Shown: positions 16,220 through 25,901, counted from the stretch's first letter. The stretch is 45,393 bases of DNA from Streptomyces turgidiscabies Car8 (GCF_000331005.1 NZ_AEJB01000686.1:1-45393), one strand, 5' to 3'. Numbers and translations are program-made. Notes: generated by a model from the letters alone, not told the origin.

Positions 16220-17407
16220 TCACCTGCTGGCCGCGACCCGGAACGTGATCCCAGCCTTGCGCAGGCGTTCGATCAGCGCGTCACCCATCGCCACGGCGGT
16301 GGTGACCTGCCCGGACGTCGCCGGGAGGTCGTCGAAGGCCAGGGAGAGCGCCGACTCGGCGAACATCTTCGCCGTCTCGTCGTAGCCGGGGTCGCCGCCC
16401 GCGACCTCCGTGAACACCCGCTGTCCACCGCCCTCGCCCACGAACCGCACCGAGAACCAGCTCTTCGCCCGGCGCTCCGCGCTCGGTCCGTCCCCCGGCT
16501 GCAGCCGCCCGGACAGCCAGCGCCGCGCGGGCGGCGCCTGGGCCGCCGCGAACACCGCGCCGGCGAAGGCGACCCCGCCCACCGCGAACGGCAGCCGTCG
16601 GACCGCCGCGTAGTGGCGGTACCGGAAATCGGGGCCGTAGCGTTCCAGCGCGCGTGCCGAACGCACCACGACCTGCGGGTCGATGGTGGGCAGCGGCAGC
16701 GCCCAGGCGCCGACCTCCCCGGCGAACCGGGGCGGGCCCGCGGGGGCGGTCGCCCGGCGGCCCAGCAGTCGCGGCTCATGGCGCCGTCGGTCGCGTGCGG
16801 CGGCCAGCATCCGGGGCCCCCGGGAGAACTGGTTGAGAGCCGAGGCGAACGTGCCGCCCGAGAACATCGCGTCGGAGCGCACGAACCCGTCCACCGTCAG
16901 GGGCACCCCCTCGGGCAGCTGCGCGACCGTGAAGTACGCGCCCAGATCGTGCGGGATCGAGTCGAAGCCGCAGGCGTGGACCAGCCGCGCGCCGGTCTCC
17001 CGCGCGCGTGTGTCGTGCCGGACGTACATCAGGTCGACGAACTCGGGCTCACCGCTGAGGTCGAGGTAGTCGGTGCCGGCGTCCGCGCAGGCGGCGACGA
17101 GCTCCTCGCCGTACGTCAGATAGGGGCCCACCGTCGTGGCCAGCACGCGCGCGTGCCCCGCGAGGGCGCGCAGCGAGTCCGGATCGGACACGTCCGCCCG
17201 CAACACCCCGATCTCGGCTGCCCCGCCCGTGCCCGCGAGGCGCTCGCGCAGCCGCTCCAGCTTGTCCGCGCTGCGGCCGGCGACCGCCCAGCGCAGACCC
17301 TCGGGCGCGTGCGCGGCGAGGTATTCGGCGGTGAGTGCGCCGACGAAGCCCGTGGCTCCGAACAGCACGATGTCGTACGGACGTTCCACCCTGCTCGACC
17401 TGCTCAT
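16220..17407 (-). CDS. Saccharopine-dehydrogenase-like / trans-acting enoyl reductase family protein
   Basis: A 395-residue protein with an N-terminal Rossmann NAD(P) domain (DIVLFGATGFVGALTAEYL) and the TTVGPYLTYGEELVAACAD and YLDLSGE signatures of the saccharopine-dehydrogenase-like family. Related mycobacterial proteins act as trans enoyl reductases in lipid synthesis. A hydrophobic segment (about 280-300) may contact the membrane. The ATG at 17407 follows GAGGGG with 4-base spacing. The ATG at 17419 overlaps that site and is rejected. It is divergent from a CoA-transferase/beta-oxidation operon, and the shared 206-base promoter region carries overlapping palindromes, consistent with common control by a lipid-responsive repressor. 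The substrate is unknown. Confidence 0.85.
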   Translation of the reverse strand: MSRSSRVERPYDIVLFGATGFVGALTAEYLAAHAPEGLRWAVAGRSADKLERLRERLAGTGGAAEIGVLRADVSDPDSLRALAGHARVLATTVGPYLTYGEELVAACADAGTDYLDLSGEPEFVDLMYVRHDTRARETGARLVHACGFDSIPHDLGAYFTVAQLPEGVPLTVDGFVRSDAMFSGGTFASALNQFSRGPRMLAAARDRRRHEPRLLGRRATAPAGPPRFAGEVGAWALPLPTIDPQVVVRSARALERYGPDFRYRHYAAVRRLPFAVGGVAFAGAVFAAAQAPPARRWLSGRLQPGDGPSAERRAKSWFSVRFVGEGGGQRVFTEVAGGDPGYDETAKMFAESALSLAFDDLPATSGQVTTAVAMGDALIERLRKAGITFRVAASR

Positions 17408-17504
17408 GACACCCCTCATCGCGCGTCCCGCGCCGTTGTCGGTGGTCGAGGCTAGCGTGAGGGGGAGTGGAGTCCCGCAGCCGGGCGGTGTCCGGATCGG
17501 GGTG

Positions 17505-17520
17505 CTTGGCCAAGCGCTTG
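17505..17520. promoter_or_regulatory. Overlapping palindromes in the divergent lipid-gene promoter
   Basis: CTTGGCCAAG (17505-17514) overlaps CAAGCGCTTG (17511-17520). The second, with flanks (17509-17522), matches the published KstR2 consensus AnCAAGnnCTTGnT at 9 of 10 defined positions. The site lies 94 bases before the CoA-transferase start and 98 before the divergent reductase start. It is probably the operator of a TetR-family acyl-CoA-responsive regulator. The identity of that regulator is inference. Confidence 0.6.
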
Positions 17521-17613
17521 CTTAATCTGTGCCCGGCAAAGCCTTGTGCGGAGTCGAACGCGTTTCTAGCATCGCGAGTGTCACATCGGTTCGGTCACGG
17601 GAGCGGGGGCGCG

Positions 17614-18750
17614 ATGTCAGTGGCGGGGACGGCGGGAAGCGGTCCGCTCACCGGAGTGCGCGTGGTCGAGCTGGCGGGCATCGGGCCCGGACCGTTCGCC
17701 GCGATGCTCCTCGCCGACCTGGGCGCCGACGTGGTCCGGGTGGACCGCCCGGGCGGCACAGGACTCGCCGTCGACCCCGAGTACGACGTGACCAACCGCA
17801 ACAAACGGTCGGTGATCGTCGACCTGAAGGCAGCCGACGGCCCCTCCCGCGTCCTCGACCTGGCCGCCCGTGCCGACATCCTGGTCGAGGGCTACCGTCC
17901 AGGCGTCGCCGAGCGCCTCGGCATCGGCCCCGAGCCCTGTCACGCCCGCAACCCGAGGCTCGTCTACGGCCGGATGACCGGCTGGGGCCAGGAAGGGCCG
18001 CTCGCCCGCCGCTCCGGGCACGACATCGCCTACCTCGCCCCGACCGGCGTCCTCGGCATGATCGGCAACCCACAGGAACCGCCGCCCGTACCGGCCAACC
18101 TCCTCGGCGACTTCGCGGGAGGCTCCCTCTACCTCGTCGTCGGCGTGCTCGCCGCCCTCCACCACGCGCGCGCGACGGGTACCGGCCAGGTCGTGGACGC
18201 CGCGATCGTCGACGGCGCGGCCCACCTCGCCACGATGATCCACGGCATGCTCGCGGCGGGCGGCTGGCAGGACCGGCGCGGCGCCAACCTCCTCGACGGA
18301 GGCTGCCCGTACTACGGGACGTACGAGACCGCCGACGGCCGCTACATGGCGGTCGGCGCGCTCGAACCGCAGTTCTATAAGGAGTTCCTTGACCTGCTCG
18401 GCCTCCCGGAGCACGCTGCCGCCCGCAAGGACATCACCCGCTGGAACGACCTGCGCGAGGCCGTCACCGCCCGCTTCGCCACCCGTACGAGGGACGAGTG
18501 GACGGCCGTCTTCGAGGGCTCCGACGCCTGCGTGGCGCCCGTCCTCTCCCTGCGGGAGGCTCCGCACCACCCGCACCTGGCCGCCCGCGGCACCTTCACC
18601 GACCACGGCGGCATCACCCAGCCCGCCCCCGCGCCCCGTTTCTCCGTCAGCCACACGTCGATCCGCGGCGGCCCGGCGCGGCCCGGCGCCGACACGGCGG
18701 ACGTGGCGCGCGACTGGGACGTGCCCCGACTCCTGCAGGATGGCGGCTGA
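17614..18750 (+). CDS. Family III CoA-transferase (CaiB/BaiF, alpha-methylacyl-CoA racemase-like)
   Basis: A 378-residue family III CoA-transferase/racemase. Signatures are GVRVVELAGIGPGPFAAMLLADLGADVVRVDRP at the N-terminus, NKRSVIVDLK, and the GHDIAY segment carrying the substrate-contacting His and Asp region. ALEPQFY follows in the C-terminal part. The strong resemblance to alpha-methylacyl-CoA racemase (GPFA, ML-LADLGADV) suggests epimerisation of 2-methyl-branched acyl-CoA before beta-oxidation, which suits the iso/anteiso lipids of Streptomyces. It is the first gene of the operon with a thiolase 45 bases downstream. The ATG at 17614 follows GGGAG, and the longer frame to 17467 crosses the operator region. 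Confidence 0.88.
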   Translation: MSVAGTAGSGPLTGVRVVELAGIGPGPFAAMLLADLGADVVRVDRPGGTGLAVDPEYDVTNRNKRSVIVDLKAADGPSRVLDLAARADILVEGYRPGVAERLGIGPEPCHARNPRLVYGRMTGWGQEGPLARRSGHDIAYLAPTGVLGMIGNPQEPPPVPANLLGDFAGGSLYLVVGVLAALHHARATGTGQVVDAAIVDGAAHLATMIHGMLAAGGWQDRRGANLLDGGCPYYGTYETADGRYMAVGALEPQFYKEFLDLLGLPEHAAARKDITRWNDLREAVTARFATRTRDEWTAVFEGSDACVAPVLSLREAPHHPHLAARGTFTDHGGITQPAPAPRFSVSHTSIRGGPARPGADTADVARDWDVPRLLQDGG

Positions 18751-18795
18751 CCTCGGTCGACGCCCGCTCGCCCACCCTCCCCGAAAGGCCCACCA

Positions 18796-20010
18796 GTGAG
18801 CACCGAAGCGTACGTGTACGACGCGATCCGCACCCCGCGCGGACGCGGCAAGGCGAACGGAGCCCTGCACGGCACCAAGCCCGTCGATCTCGTCGTCGGC
18901 CTCATCCACGAGATCAGGAACCGCTTCCCCGACCTCGACCCGGCCGCGATCGACGACGTCGTGCTCGGCGTCGTCGGACCGGTCGGCGACCAGGGTTCCG
19001 ACATCGCGCGGGTCGCCGCGGTCGTCGCCGGGCTGCCCGACACCGTGGCCGGCGTCCAGGAGAACCGCTTCTGTGCGTCGGGCCTGGAGGCCGTCAACAT
19101 GGCCGCCGCCAAGGTGCGTTCGGGCTGGGAGGACCTCGTCCTCGCGGGGGGCGTCGAATCGATGTCACGGGTGCCGATGGCCTCGGACGGCGGCGCCTGG
19201 TTCAACGACCCGATGACCAACCTCGCCGTCAACTTCGTGCCGCAGGGCATCGGCGCCGACCTCATCGCCACCATCGAGGGCTTCTCACGGCGCGACGTCG
19301 ACGAGTACGCGGCCCTGTCCCAGGAGCGCGCCGCGACGGCGACGAAGGAGGGCCGCTTCGAACGGTCCCTCGTCCCGGTGAAGGACCGCAACGGCCTCGT
19401 CGTCCTCGACCACGACGAGCACCTGCGCCCCGGCACCACCGCCGACTCCCTGGCGCGGCTCAAGCCGTCGTTCGCGGACATCGGCGACCTGGGCGGCTTC
19501 GACGCCGTGGCGCTCCAGACGTACCACTGGGTCGAGAAGATCGACCACGTCCACCACGCGGGCAACTCGTCCGGCATCGTGGACGGTGCCTCGCTGGTCG
19601 CCATCGGCTCGAAGGAGGTCGGCGAGCGCTACGGGCTGCGTCCGCGCGCGCGGATCGTCTGCGCCGCGGTCTCCGGCTCCGAGCCCACCATCATGCTCAC
19701 CGGTCCGGCGCCCGCCACCCGCAAGGCCCTCGCCAAGGCCGGGCTGACCATCGACGACATCGACCTCGTCGAGATCAACGAGGCGTTCGCAGCCGTGGTC
19801 CTGCGCTTCGCACGGGACATGGGCCTGTCCCTCGACAAGATCAACGTCAACGGCGGCGCCATCGCGCTGGGCCACCCGCTGGGCGCCACCGGCGCGATGA
19901 TCCTCGGCACGCTCGTCGACGAACTGGAGCGCCAGGACAAGCGGTACGGCCTCGCCACGCTGTGCGTGGGCGGCGGAATGGGCATCGCGACGATCGTCGA
20001 GCGGCTCTGA
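18796..20010 (+). CDS. fadA: Acetyl-CoA acetyltransferase (thiolase)
   Basis: A 404-residue thiolase that cleaves 3-ketoacyl-CoA with CoA, or condenses two acetyl-CoA. The nucleophile C93 (ENRFCASGLEAV), the EINEAFA motif, H360 in GHPLGATG and the acid-base C390 in LCVGGGMG are all present, so it should be active. GTG start with GAAAGG upstream. It is followed by FadB after 125 bases, giving the two components of a beta-oxidation multienzyme complex. The spacer contains a duplicated CCCGGCGACTT but no gene. Confidence 0.93.
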   Translation: MSTEAYVYDAIRTPRGRGKANGALHGTKPVDLVVGLIHEIRNRFPDLDPAAIDDVVLGVVGPVGDQGSDIARVAAVVAGLPDTVAGVQENRFCASGLEAVNMAAAKVRSGWEDLVLAGGVESMSRVPMASDGGAWFNDPMTNLAVNFVPQGIGADLIATIEGFSRRDVDEYAALSQERAATATKEGRFERSLVPVKDRNGLVVLDHDEHLRPGTTADSLARLKPSFADIGDLGGFDAVALQTYHWVEKIDHVHHAGNSSGIVDGASLVAIGSKEVGERYGLRPRARIVCAAVSGSEPTIMLTGPAPATRKALAKAGLTIDDIDLVEINEAFAAVVLRFARDMGLSLDKINVNGGAIALGHPLGATGAMILGTLVDELERQDKRYGLATLCVGGGMGIATIVERL

Positions 20011-20135
20011 CCTCCCGGCGACTTCCCGGCGACTTTTCGGCGGAATCAGCCGGGTCGGCCGAACCCGGCCAGTCGTTCACGGCCCCGGCTCCGGCGGCAC
20101 CACGAGACTTCTGAGCTTCTACGGAGATCCCCGTC

Positions 20136-22328
20136 ATGACACAGAGCACCACCATCCGCTGGGAACAGGACCGCACCGGTCTCGTCACCCTCGTCCTCGA
20201 CGACCCGGCCCAGTCCGCGAACACCATGAACCAGGCGTTCCGCGACTCCCTCGCGGTGGTCACCGACCGCCTGGAGGCCGAGAAGGACACCATCCGCGGC
20301 ATCATCATCACCTCCGCCAAGAAGACGTTCTTCGCGGGCGGCGACCTGCGCGACCTGATCCGGGTCACCCCCGAAACGGCCCAGGAACTGTTCGAGGGCG
20401 GCCTCGCCATCAAGCGCGACCTGCGCCGCATCGAGACCCTGGGCAAACCGGTGGTCGCGGCGATGAACGGCGCGGCCCTGGGCGGCGGTTACGAGCTCGC
20501 GCTGGCCTGTCACCACCGGGTCGCGCTCGACACACCGGGTACGAAGATCGGCTGCCCCGAGGTCACCCTCGGCCTGCTCCCCGGAGGTGGCGGAATCGTC
20601 CGTACGGTACGCATGCTGGGCATCGCCGACGCGCTGCTCAAGGTGCTCCTCCAGGGCACCCAGTACAGTCCCCAGCGCGCCTTGAAGAACGGCCTGATCG
20701 ACGAAGTGGCCGCCACCCAGGCCGAGTTGATGGCCAAGGCCGTCGCCTTCATCGACGCCAACCCCGAGTCACAGCAGCCCTGGGACAAACCGGGCTACCG
20801 CATCCCGGGCGGCACCCCGGCCAGCCCCAGGTTCGCGGCGAACCTGCCCGCCTTCCCCGCCAACCTGCGCAAGCAGACGAACGGCGCGCCCTACCCCGCC
20901 CCGCGCGCCATCCTCGCGGCGGCCGTCGAGGGCGCCCAGGTCGACTTCGAGACCGCGCAGGTCATCGAGGCCCGCTACTTCGTGGAACTGGCCGCCGGGC
21001 AGACGTCGAAGAACATGATCCAGGCGTTCTTCTTCGACCTCCAGGCCGTCAACTCGGGCGCCAACCGCCCCAAGGGCGTCGAGCCGCGCCCGGTCCGCAA
21101 GGTGGCCGTCCTCGGCGCGGGGATGATGGGCGCGGGCATCGCGTACTCGTGCGCCCGCGCGGGCATCGACGTCGTCCTCAAGGACGTGTCGGCCGAAGCG
21201 GCGGCCCGGGGGAAGAACTACTCCGAGAAACTGTGTGCGAAGGCTGTCTCCAGGGGGCGTACGACCCAGGAGAAGGCGGACGAGCTGCTTGCCCGCATCA
21301 CTCCGACCGCGGATCCGCAGGACGTGGCCGGCTGCGACGCGGTCATCGAGGCGGTCTTCGAGGACCCGGCCCTGAAGCACAAGGTGTTCCAGGAGATCCA
21401 GCACCTCGTCGAACCGGACGCCCTGCTGTGCTCCAACACCTCGACGCTGCCCATCTCCGCCCTCGCCGAAGGCGTCGAACGCCAGGCCGACTTCGTCGGA
21501 CTGCACTTCTTCTCGCCGGTCGACAAGATGCCGCTCGTCGAGATCATCAAGGGCGAGCGGACGGGGGACGAGGCGCTGGCACGGGCCTTCGACCTGGTCC
21601 GCCAGATCAGGAAGACCCCGATCGTCGTCAACGACTCGCGCGGCTTCTTCACCTCACGGGTGATCGGGCACTTCATCAACGAGGGCGTGGCGATGGTCGG
21701 CGAGGGCATCGAGCCCGCGTCGATCGAACAGGCGGCGGCGCAGGCCGGCTACCCGGCGAAGGTGCTGTCCCTGATGGACGAACTGACGCTGACGCTGCCC
21801 CGCAAGATCCGGGCGGAGTCCAGGCGGGCGGTGGAGGAGGTCGGCGGTACGTGGACGACGCACCCCGCGGAGGCGGTGATCGACCGCATGGTGGACGAGT
21901 TCGGCCGCACCGGGCGGAGCGGCGGCGGGGGCTTCTACGAGTACGGGGAGGACGGCCGGCGGACCGGGCTGTGGCCGGGACTGCGGGAGCACTTCGGGCG
22001 TCAGGGCGCGGAAGGCGCGGAGGGCACGCGGATCCCCTTCAAGGACATGCAGGAACGCATGCTGTTCTCGGAGGCGCTGGACACGGTGAGGCTGCTGGAG
22101 GAGGGCGTGCTGACGTCGGTCGCCGACGCCAACATCGGCTCCATCTTCGGTATCGGATTCCCCGGGTGGACAGGCGGTGTCCTGCAGTACGTCAACGGCT
22201 ACGAGGGCGGCCTGCCGGGCTTCGTGGCACGGGCACGTGAGCTGGCCGACCGGTACGGGGAGCGGTTCGCACCGCCGGCGCTGCTGCTGGAGAAGGCGGA
22301 GAAGGGGGAGGGGTTCGGGGACGGCTAG
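20136..22328 (+). CDS. fadB: Fatty-acid oxidation complex alpha subunit (enoyl-CoA hydratase / 3-hydroxyacyl-CoA dehydrogenase)
   Basis: A 730-residue bifunctional enzyme. The crotonase domain (about 1-190) has the oxyanion-hole region FFAGGDLRDL and NGAALGGGYELALACH, plus a Glu in CPEVTLGLLPGGGG. An NAD-binding domain starts near residue 325 (VAVLGAGMMGAGIAYSCARAG). The dehydrogenase part shows SNTSTLPIS, GLHFFSPVDKMPLVEII and NDSRGFFTSRV, followed by two C-terminal dehydrogenase domains. It hydrates and then oxidises enoyl-CoA and hands the product to the upstream thiolase. ATG with GGAG nine bases upstream. By position it corresponds to S. coelicolor SCO6732 (memory). A strong hairpin follows the stop. 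Confidence 0.95.
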   Translation: MTQSTTIRWEQDRTGLVTLVLDDPAQSANTMNQAFRDSLAVVTDRLEAEKDTIRGIIITSAKKTFFAGGDLRDLIRVTPETAQELFEGGLAIKRDLRRIETLGKPVVAAMNGAALGGGYELALACHHRVALDTPGTKIGCPEVTLGLLPGGGGIVRTVRMLGIADALLKVLLQGTQYSPQRALKNGLIDEVAATQAELMAKAVAFIDANPESQQPWDKPGYRIPGGTPASPRFAANLPAFPANLRKQTNGAPYPAPRAILAAAVEGAQVDFETAQVIEARYFVELAAGQTSKNMIQAFFFDLQAVNSGANRPKGVEPRPVRKVAVLGAGMMGAGIAYSCARAGIDVVLKDVSAEAAARGKNYSEKLCAKAVSRGRTTQEKADELLARITPTADPQDVAGCDAVIEAVFEDPALKHKVFQEIQHLVEPDALLCSNTSTLPISALAEGVERQADFVGLHFFSPVDKMPLVEIIKGERTGDEALARAFDLVRQIRKTPIVVNDSRGFFTSRVIGHFINEGVAMVGEGIEPASIEQAAAQAGYPAKVLSLMDELTLTLPRKIRAESRRAVEEVGGTWTTHPAEAVIDRMVDEFGRTGRSGGGGFYEYGEDGRRTGLWPGLREHFGRQGAEGAEGTRIPFKDMQERMLFSEALDTVRLLEEGVLTSVADANIGSIFGIGFPGWTGGVLQYVNGYEGGLPGFVARARELADRYGERFAPPALLLEKAEKGEGFGDG

Positions 22329-22352
22329 GGTTCCGCCCCCGCCGCCCCCGTC

Positions 22353-22371
22353 CTGGGGGCGGCGCCCCCAG
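22353..22371 (+). terminator. Hairpin terminator after fadB
   Basis: CTGGGGGC-GGC-GCCCCCAG is a perfect 8-bp stem with a 3-base loop, beginning 25 bases after the fadB stop. No T-tract follows, which is usual in Streptomyces. Confidence 0.7.
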
Positions 22372-22401
22372 ACCCCCGCTACGGCCCTGAACGGGCCTCG
22401 T

Positions 22402-22463
22402 CCTCAAGCTCCCCCAGAGGGGGGACCCCCAGACGGGCTGAAGATGCCCGCCGGCGCTTGAGG
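22402..22463. repeat. Streptomyces dispersed intergenic repeat (CCTCAAGC ... GCTTGAGG)
   Basis: A 62-bp element bounded by 8-bp inverted ends CCTCAAGC (22402-22409) and GCTTGAGG (22456-22463). It contains the ACGGGCTGAAGATGCCCGCCGG core familiar from intergenic repeats in many Streptomyces genomes. It lies in the 277-base gap after fadB. The rest of the gap, to the peptidase start at 22606, shows no gene. Confidence 0.7.
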
Positions 22464-22605
22464 GGTGCCGTGAGCGGCTGAGTGAGTAGCTCAACGTCGC
22501 CCCCACCCCACAGGCACTTCTCAGCCACCTCACGGTCGTTTCACACCCTCCTGCCCCTCAGCTGCCCTCTTCTGTACGGGAGTTGACCGAGGTACCGTCC
22601 GGCGC

Positions 22606-24567
22606 ATGCCGATACGCACGCGCCTCAAGGCCTGGAGAACCCTCGCCACGGCGGCCACCGTCGCCCTCACGGCCGCCCTGCTCACCCCGGCCGTCGCCCA
22701 CAGCACCCCACGTGAGCCACGGGAGAGCAGACCCGTCTACTCCTACGACAACGCGATCCGCGAGGCCGTCTGGGTGGACACCGGACTCGACGGTGACAGC
22801 GACGGGAAGACCGACCGGGTGGCCGTCGACATCGTTCGGCCGCGCGAACCCGCCGCGCAGGGCCGCAAGATACCCGTGATCATGGACGCCAGCCCCTACT
22901 ACTCCTGCTGCGGACGCGGCAACGAGAGCCAGCGCAAGACGTACGACGCGAGGGGCAACGTCGTCCAGATGCCGCTGTTCTACGACAACTACTTCGTGCC
23001 GCGCGGCTACGCCTTCGTCGGTGTGGACCTGGCCGGTACCAACCGCTCCGACGGCTGCGTCGACGTCGGCGGACGCTCCGACGTCCAGTCCGCGGAGGCC
23101 GTCGTCGACTGGCTGAACGGCCGCGCCAGGGGCTACACGAGCCGCACCGGCACCGACCGGGCCAAGGCGACCTGGACCAACGGCAGGACGGGCATGATCG
23201 GCAAGTCCTACGACGGCACGATCGCCAACGGCGTCGCCGCCACCGGGGTCAAGGGTCTGAAGACGATCGTCCCGATCAGCGCCATCTCCTCCTGGTACGA
23301 CTACTACTTCGCCCAGGGTGCCCCGCTCTACGACTCCGGCCCCGAATGGCTGTCGGACTACGTCGAGAGCCCAGCCGCCCGCGCCAAGTGCGCCGCCGTG
23401 CAGCAGAAGATCGTCGACGGAGCCCCTCGCACCGGCGACCGGACCTCGTTCTGGACGGAGCGGGACTACGCGAAGGACGCCCGGAAGGTCAGGGCCAGCG
23501 TCTTCGTCATCCACGGCCAGCAGGACCTCAACGTCCGCCCCAAGCACTTCGGCCAGTGGTGGGACGCCCTCGCGAAGCACGGCGTCGAGCGCAAGATCTG
23601 GCTCTCCCAGACCGGCCACGTCGACCCCTTCGACTTCCGCCGCGCCGCCTGGGCCGACACCCTGCACCGCTGGTTCGACCACGAACTCCTCGGCTACGAC
23701 AACGGCATCGACGACGAGCCCATGGCCGACATCGAACGCCACCCCGACCAGTGGGTCACCTCGGCCACCTGGCCGCCCCGCTCCACGCACACAGTGAGCC
23801 TGCGCCCCGGCACCGGCGCACAGCCCGGCGTCGGCACCCTGGGGCTGCGCAAGCACTCCGGCACGGAGAAGTTCACCGACGACCCGAGCCTGAGCGAGAC
23901 CGACTGGTCCGCGCGGATCGACAGCCCGACACCCGGCAAGGCCGGTTTCATCACCAAGCCCCTCACCAAGAACCTGCGCGTGTCCGGCTCGTCCACGGTG
24001 ACCGTCACGGCAACCCCGAGCACCTCGACGGCCCACCTCACCGCCGTCCTGGTCGACCTCGGCCCCGACACCATCCGCGACTACGCCGACGGCGCCGAGG
24101 GCATCACCACGCTCACCGACCGCACCTGCTGGGGCCCTGGCACCACCGGCGACAGCTCCTGCTTCCGCTCGACGCAGGCGAAGACGACAGCCGTCGACTA
24201 CACGATCTTCAGCCGGGGCTGGGCCGACCTGGGCAACCACGCCTCCGCCACCAAGGGCGTCCCGCTCACCCCGGGCAAGCCCTACACGATCACCCTCGCC
24301 CTGCACGCGAGCGACCACGTGATCCCGGCGGGCCACCGCCTCGCCCTGATCGTCGCGGGGACCGACAAGGACCTCATCGACCCCCCGTCGACCACCCCGA
24401 CCCTGACGCTCGACCTGTCCCGTACGACGGCCAGGGTCCCGCTCGTCGGCGGTGCCGGCGCGTTCGCGCGGGCCACGGCGGGCGCCGTCGCGGCCACCCC
24501 GGGCCCGTTCCTCCTCGACGGTGTCCGTGACCCGCGCGGCGCCCACCGCATACCGGGGGCCGTATGA
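22606..24567 (+). CDS. Secreted Xaa-Pro dipeptidyl-peptidase (S15/CocE family)
   Basis: A 653-residue exported serine peptidase/acylhydrolase. The signal peptide covers residues 1-32 (basic start, hydrophobic core, AVAHS). The catalytic triad is visible: S201 in GKSYDG, D307 in IHGQQDLNV and H338 in QTGHVDP. The C-terminal jelly-roll domain (about 400-635) is typical of X-Pro dipeptidyl-peptidases and cocaine-esterase-like enzymes. It probably releases Xaa-Pro dipeptides from extracellular peptides. The stop overlaps the ATG of the M14 carboxypeptidase gene by four bases (ATGA), so the two peptidases are translationally coupled. Confidence 0.93.
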   Translation: MPIRTRLKAWRTLATAATVALTAALLTPAVAHSTPREPRESRPVYSYDNAIREAVWVDTGLDGDSDGKTDRVAVDIVRPREPAAQGRKIPVIMDASPYYSCCGRGNESQRKTYDARGNVVQMPLFYDNYFVPRGYAFVGVDLAGTNRSDGCVDVGGRSDVQSAEAVVDWLNGRARGYTSRTGTDRAKATWTNGRTGMIGKSYDGTIANGVAATGVKGLKTIVPISAISSWYDYYFAQGAPLYDSGPEWLSDYVESPAARAKCAAVQQKIVDGAPRTGDRTSFWTERDYAKDARKVRASVFVIHGQQDLNVRPKHFGQWWDALAKHGVERKIWLSQTGHVDPFDFRRAAWADTLHRWFDHELLGYDNGIDDEPMADIERHPDQWVTSATWPPRSTHTVSLRPGTGAQPGVGTLGLRKHSGTEKFTDDPSLSETDWSARIDSPTPGKAGFITKPLTKNLRVSGSSTVTVTATPSTSTAHLTAVLVDLGPDTIRDYADGAEGITTLTDRTCWGPGTTGDSSCFRSTQAKTTAVDYTIFSRGWADLGNHASATKGVPLTPGKPYTITLALHASDHVIPAGHRLALIVAGTDKDLIDPPSTTPTLTLDLSRTTARVPLVGGAGAFARATAGAVAATPGPFLLDGVRDPRGAHRIPGAV

Positions 24568-25841
24568 AACCGCGCCTGACCGCGGTGCTGGCCGCCGCCC
24601 TCGCCGCGCCTCTGCTGTCAGCCCCCGCCTACGCGGCCGAGGGCCGAAGCGGGCCTCCGCGCACGGGATTCGAGCAGACGAACGGCGCCCGCTGGACCAG
24701 TCAGCCCGAGGAGCAGGACTTCCTCGCCGCCGTCGACCGGGGGAGCGCCCGCGTGACGCTCACCCGCGTCGGCACCACCGAGCAGAACCGCCCGTTGCAA
24801 CTCGTACGCATAGGGGAACGCCCCACCACCCGCACCGTGCTGCTCATCTGCAGCCAGCACGGTGACGAGCCGTCCGGCCGCGAGGCGTGTCTCACGACAA
24901 TCCGCGATCTCGCCTACGCGAAGGACGCGCGGACGAAGGCGTTCCTGTCCCGCACGACGCTGCTCGTCGTCCCCACCGCCAACCCCGACGGGCGGGCCGC
25001 CGACACCCGGGGCAACAGCGACGGCGTCGACATCAACCGCGACCATCTGGCCCTGCGGACGGCGGAAGCGCGCGCCATGGCGGCGATCCTCCGCGACCGC
25101 AAGCCGGACGTGGTCTACGACCTGCACGAGTACGGGGCCACACCCCTGTACTACGACAAGGATCTGTTCGACCTCTGGCCGCGCAACCTCAACACCGACG
25201 CGGCCGTGCACGACGAGGCACAGACGCTGTCGCAGTCGTACGTACGTCCGGCCGCCCGGAGCGCCGGGTTCACGACCGGCACGTACGGCATCTGGACCGA
25301 CCCCGTCACCGGCGACCCGATCAAGCAGGTCGCCGGGGACGGCCAGGAGCGCATCCTGCGGAACATGTCCGGGGTGAAGCACTCGGTCGGGCTGCTGATC
25401 GAGAGCCGGGTCGAGCCGGCGGCGGAAGGAACCCCGGAGCCGGACAACAACCGGCGCCGGGTGAACTCCCAACTCGCCGCGCTGAAGGGGCTGTTCAGCT
25501 TCGCCGGGGAGCGGGGCCGACAGCTCGACGCGGCCGCCGGCGCCGCGCGGCTGGCCGGGTACCGGGACACCGGGCCGGTCTACCTCGGCGGCGCGGACAA
25601 CGACCCCGCCGAACCCGCCGAGGTGATCGCGAACCCGGCATGCGGCTACCGGCTCACGGGCGACCAGTACACGGAGGTGGCCGACGAACTGGCGTTGCAC
25701 GGAGTGCGGGTACGGCGCGACATCCACGGGGCCGGGGCCTACGTTCCCCTGCGCCAGTCGCTGCGCGCCCTCGTACCGCTGCTGCTCGACGAGCGGGCGC
25801 CGTACCACCTGGCGGCGGGGGAGGCGGTCAAGGACTGCTGA
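24564..25841 (+). CDS. Secreted M14-family zinc carboxypeptidase
   Basis: A 425-residue exported metallopeptidase. Signal peptide residues 1-25 (APAYAAE). Zinc ligands are H99 and E102 (SQHGDEPSG) and H188 (YDLHEYG). DINRDHL carries substrate-binding Asn/Arg, and E280 (LLIES) is the likely catalytic acid. The peptidase core spans about 45-300. The remaining 125 residues form an uncharacterised C-terminal domain. The ATGA overlap with the dipeptidyl-peptidase gene implies a joint role in extracellular peptide breakdown. The gene ends at a strong bidirectional hairpin. Confidence 0.92.
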   Translation: MKPRLTAVLAAALAAPLLSAPAYAAEGRSGPPRTGFEQTNGARWTSQPEEQDFLAAVDRGSARVTLTRVGTTEQNRPLQLVRIGERPTTRTVLLICSQHGDEPSGREACLTTIRDLAYAKDARTKAFLSRTTLLVVPTANPDGRAADTRGNSDGVDINRDHLALRTAEARAMAAILRDRKPDVVYDLHEYGATPLYYDKDLFDLWPRNLNTDAAVHDEAQTLSQSYVRPAARSAGFTTGTYGIWTDPVTGDPIKQVAGDGQERILRNMSGVKHSVGLLIESRVEPAAEGTPEPDNNRRRVNSQLAALKGLFSFAGERGRQLDAAAGAARLAGYRDTGPVYLGGADNDPAEPAEVIANPACGYRLTGDQYTEVADELALHGVRVRRDIHGAGAYVPLRQSLRALVPLLLDERAPYHLAAGEAVKDC

Positions 25842-25901
25842 ACGGGCGGGCCGACCGGGGCCGCCCTGTCGGTCGGGCGGTCGTGATCGGCGCCGCGTGC
25901 G

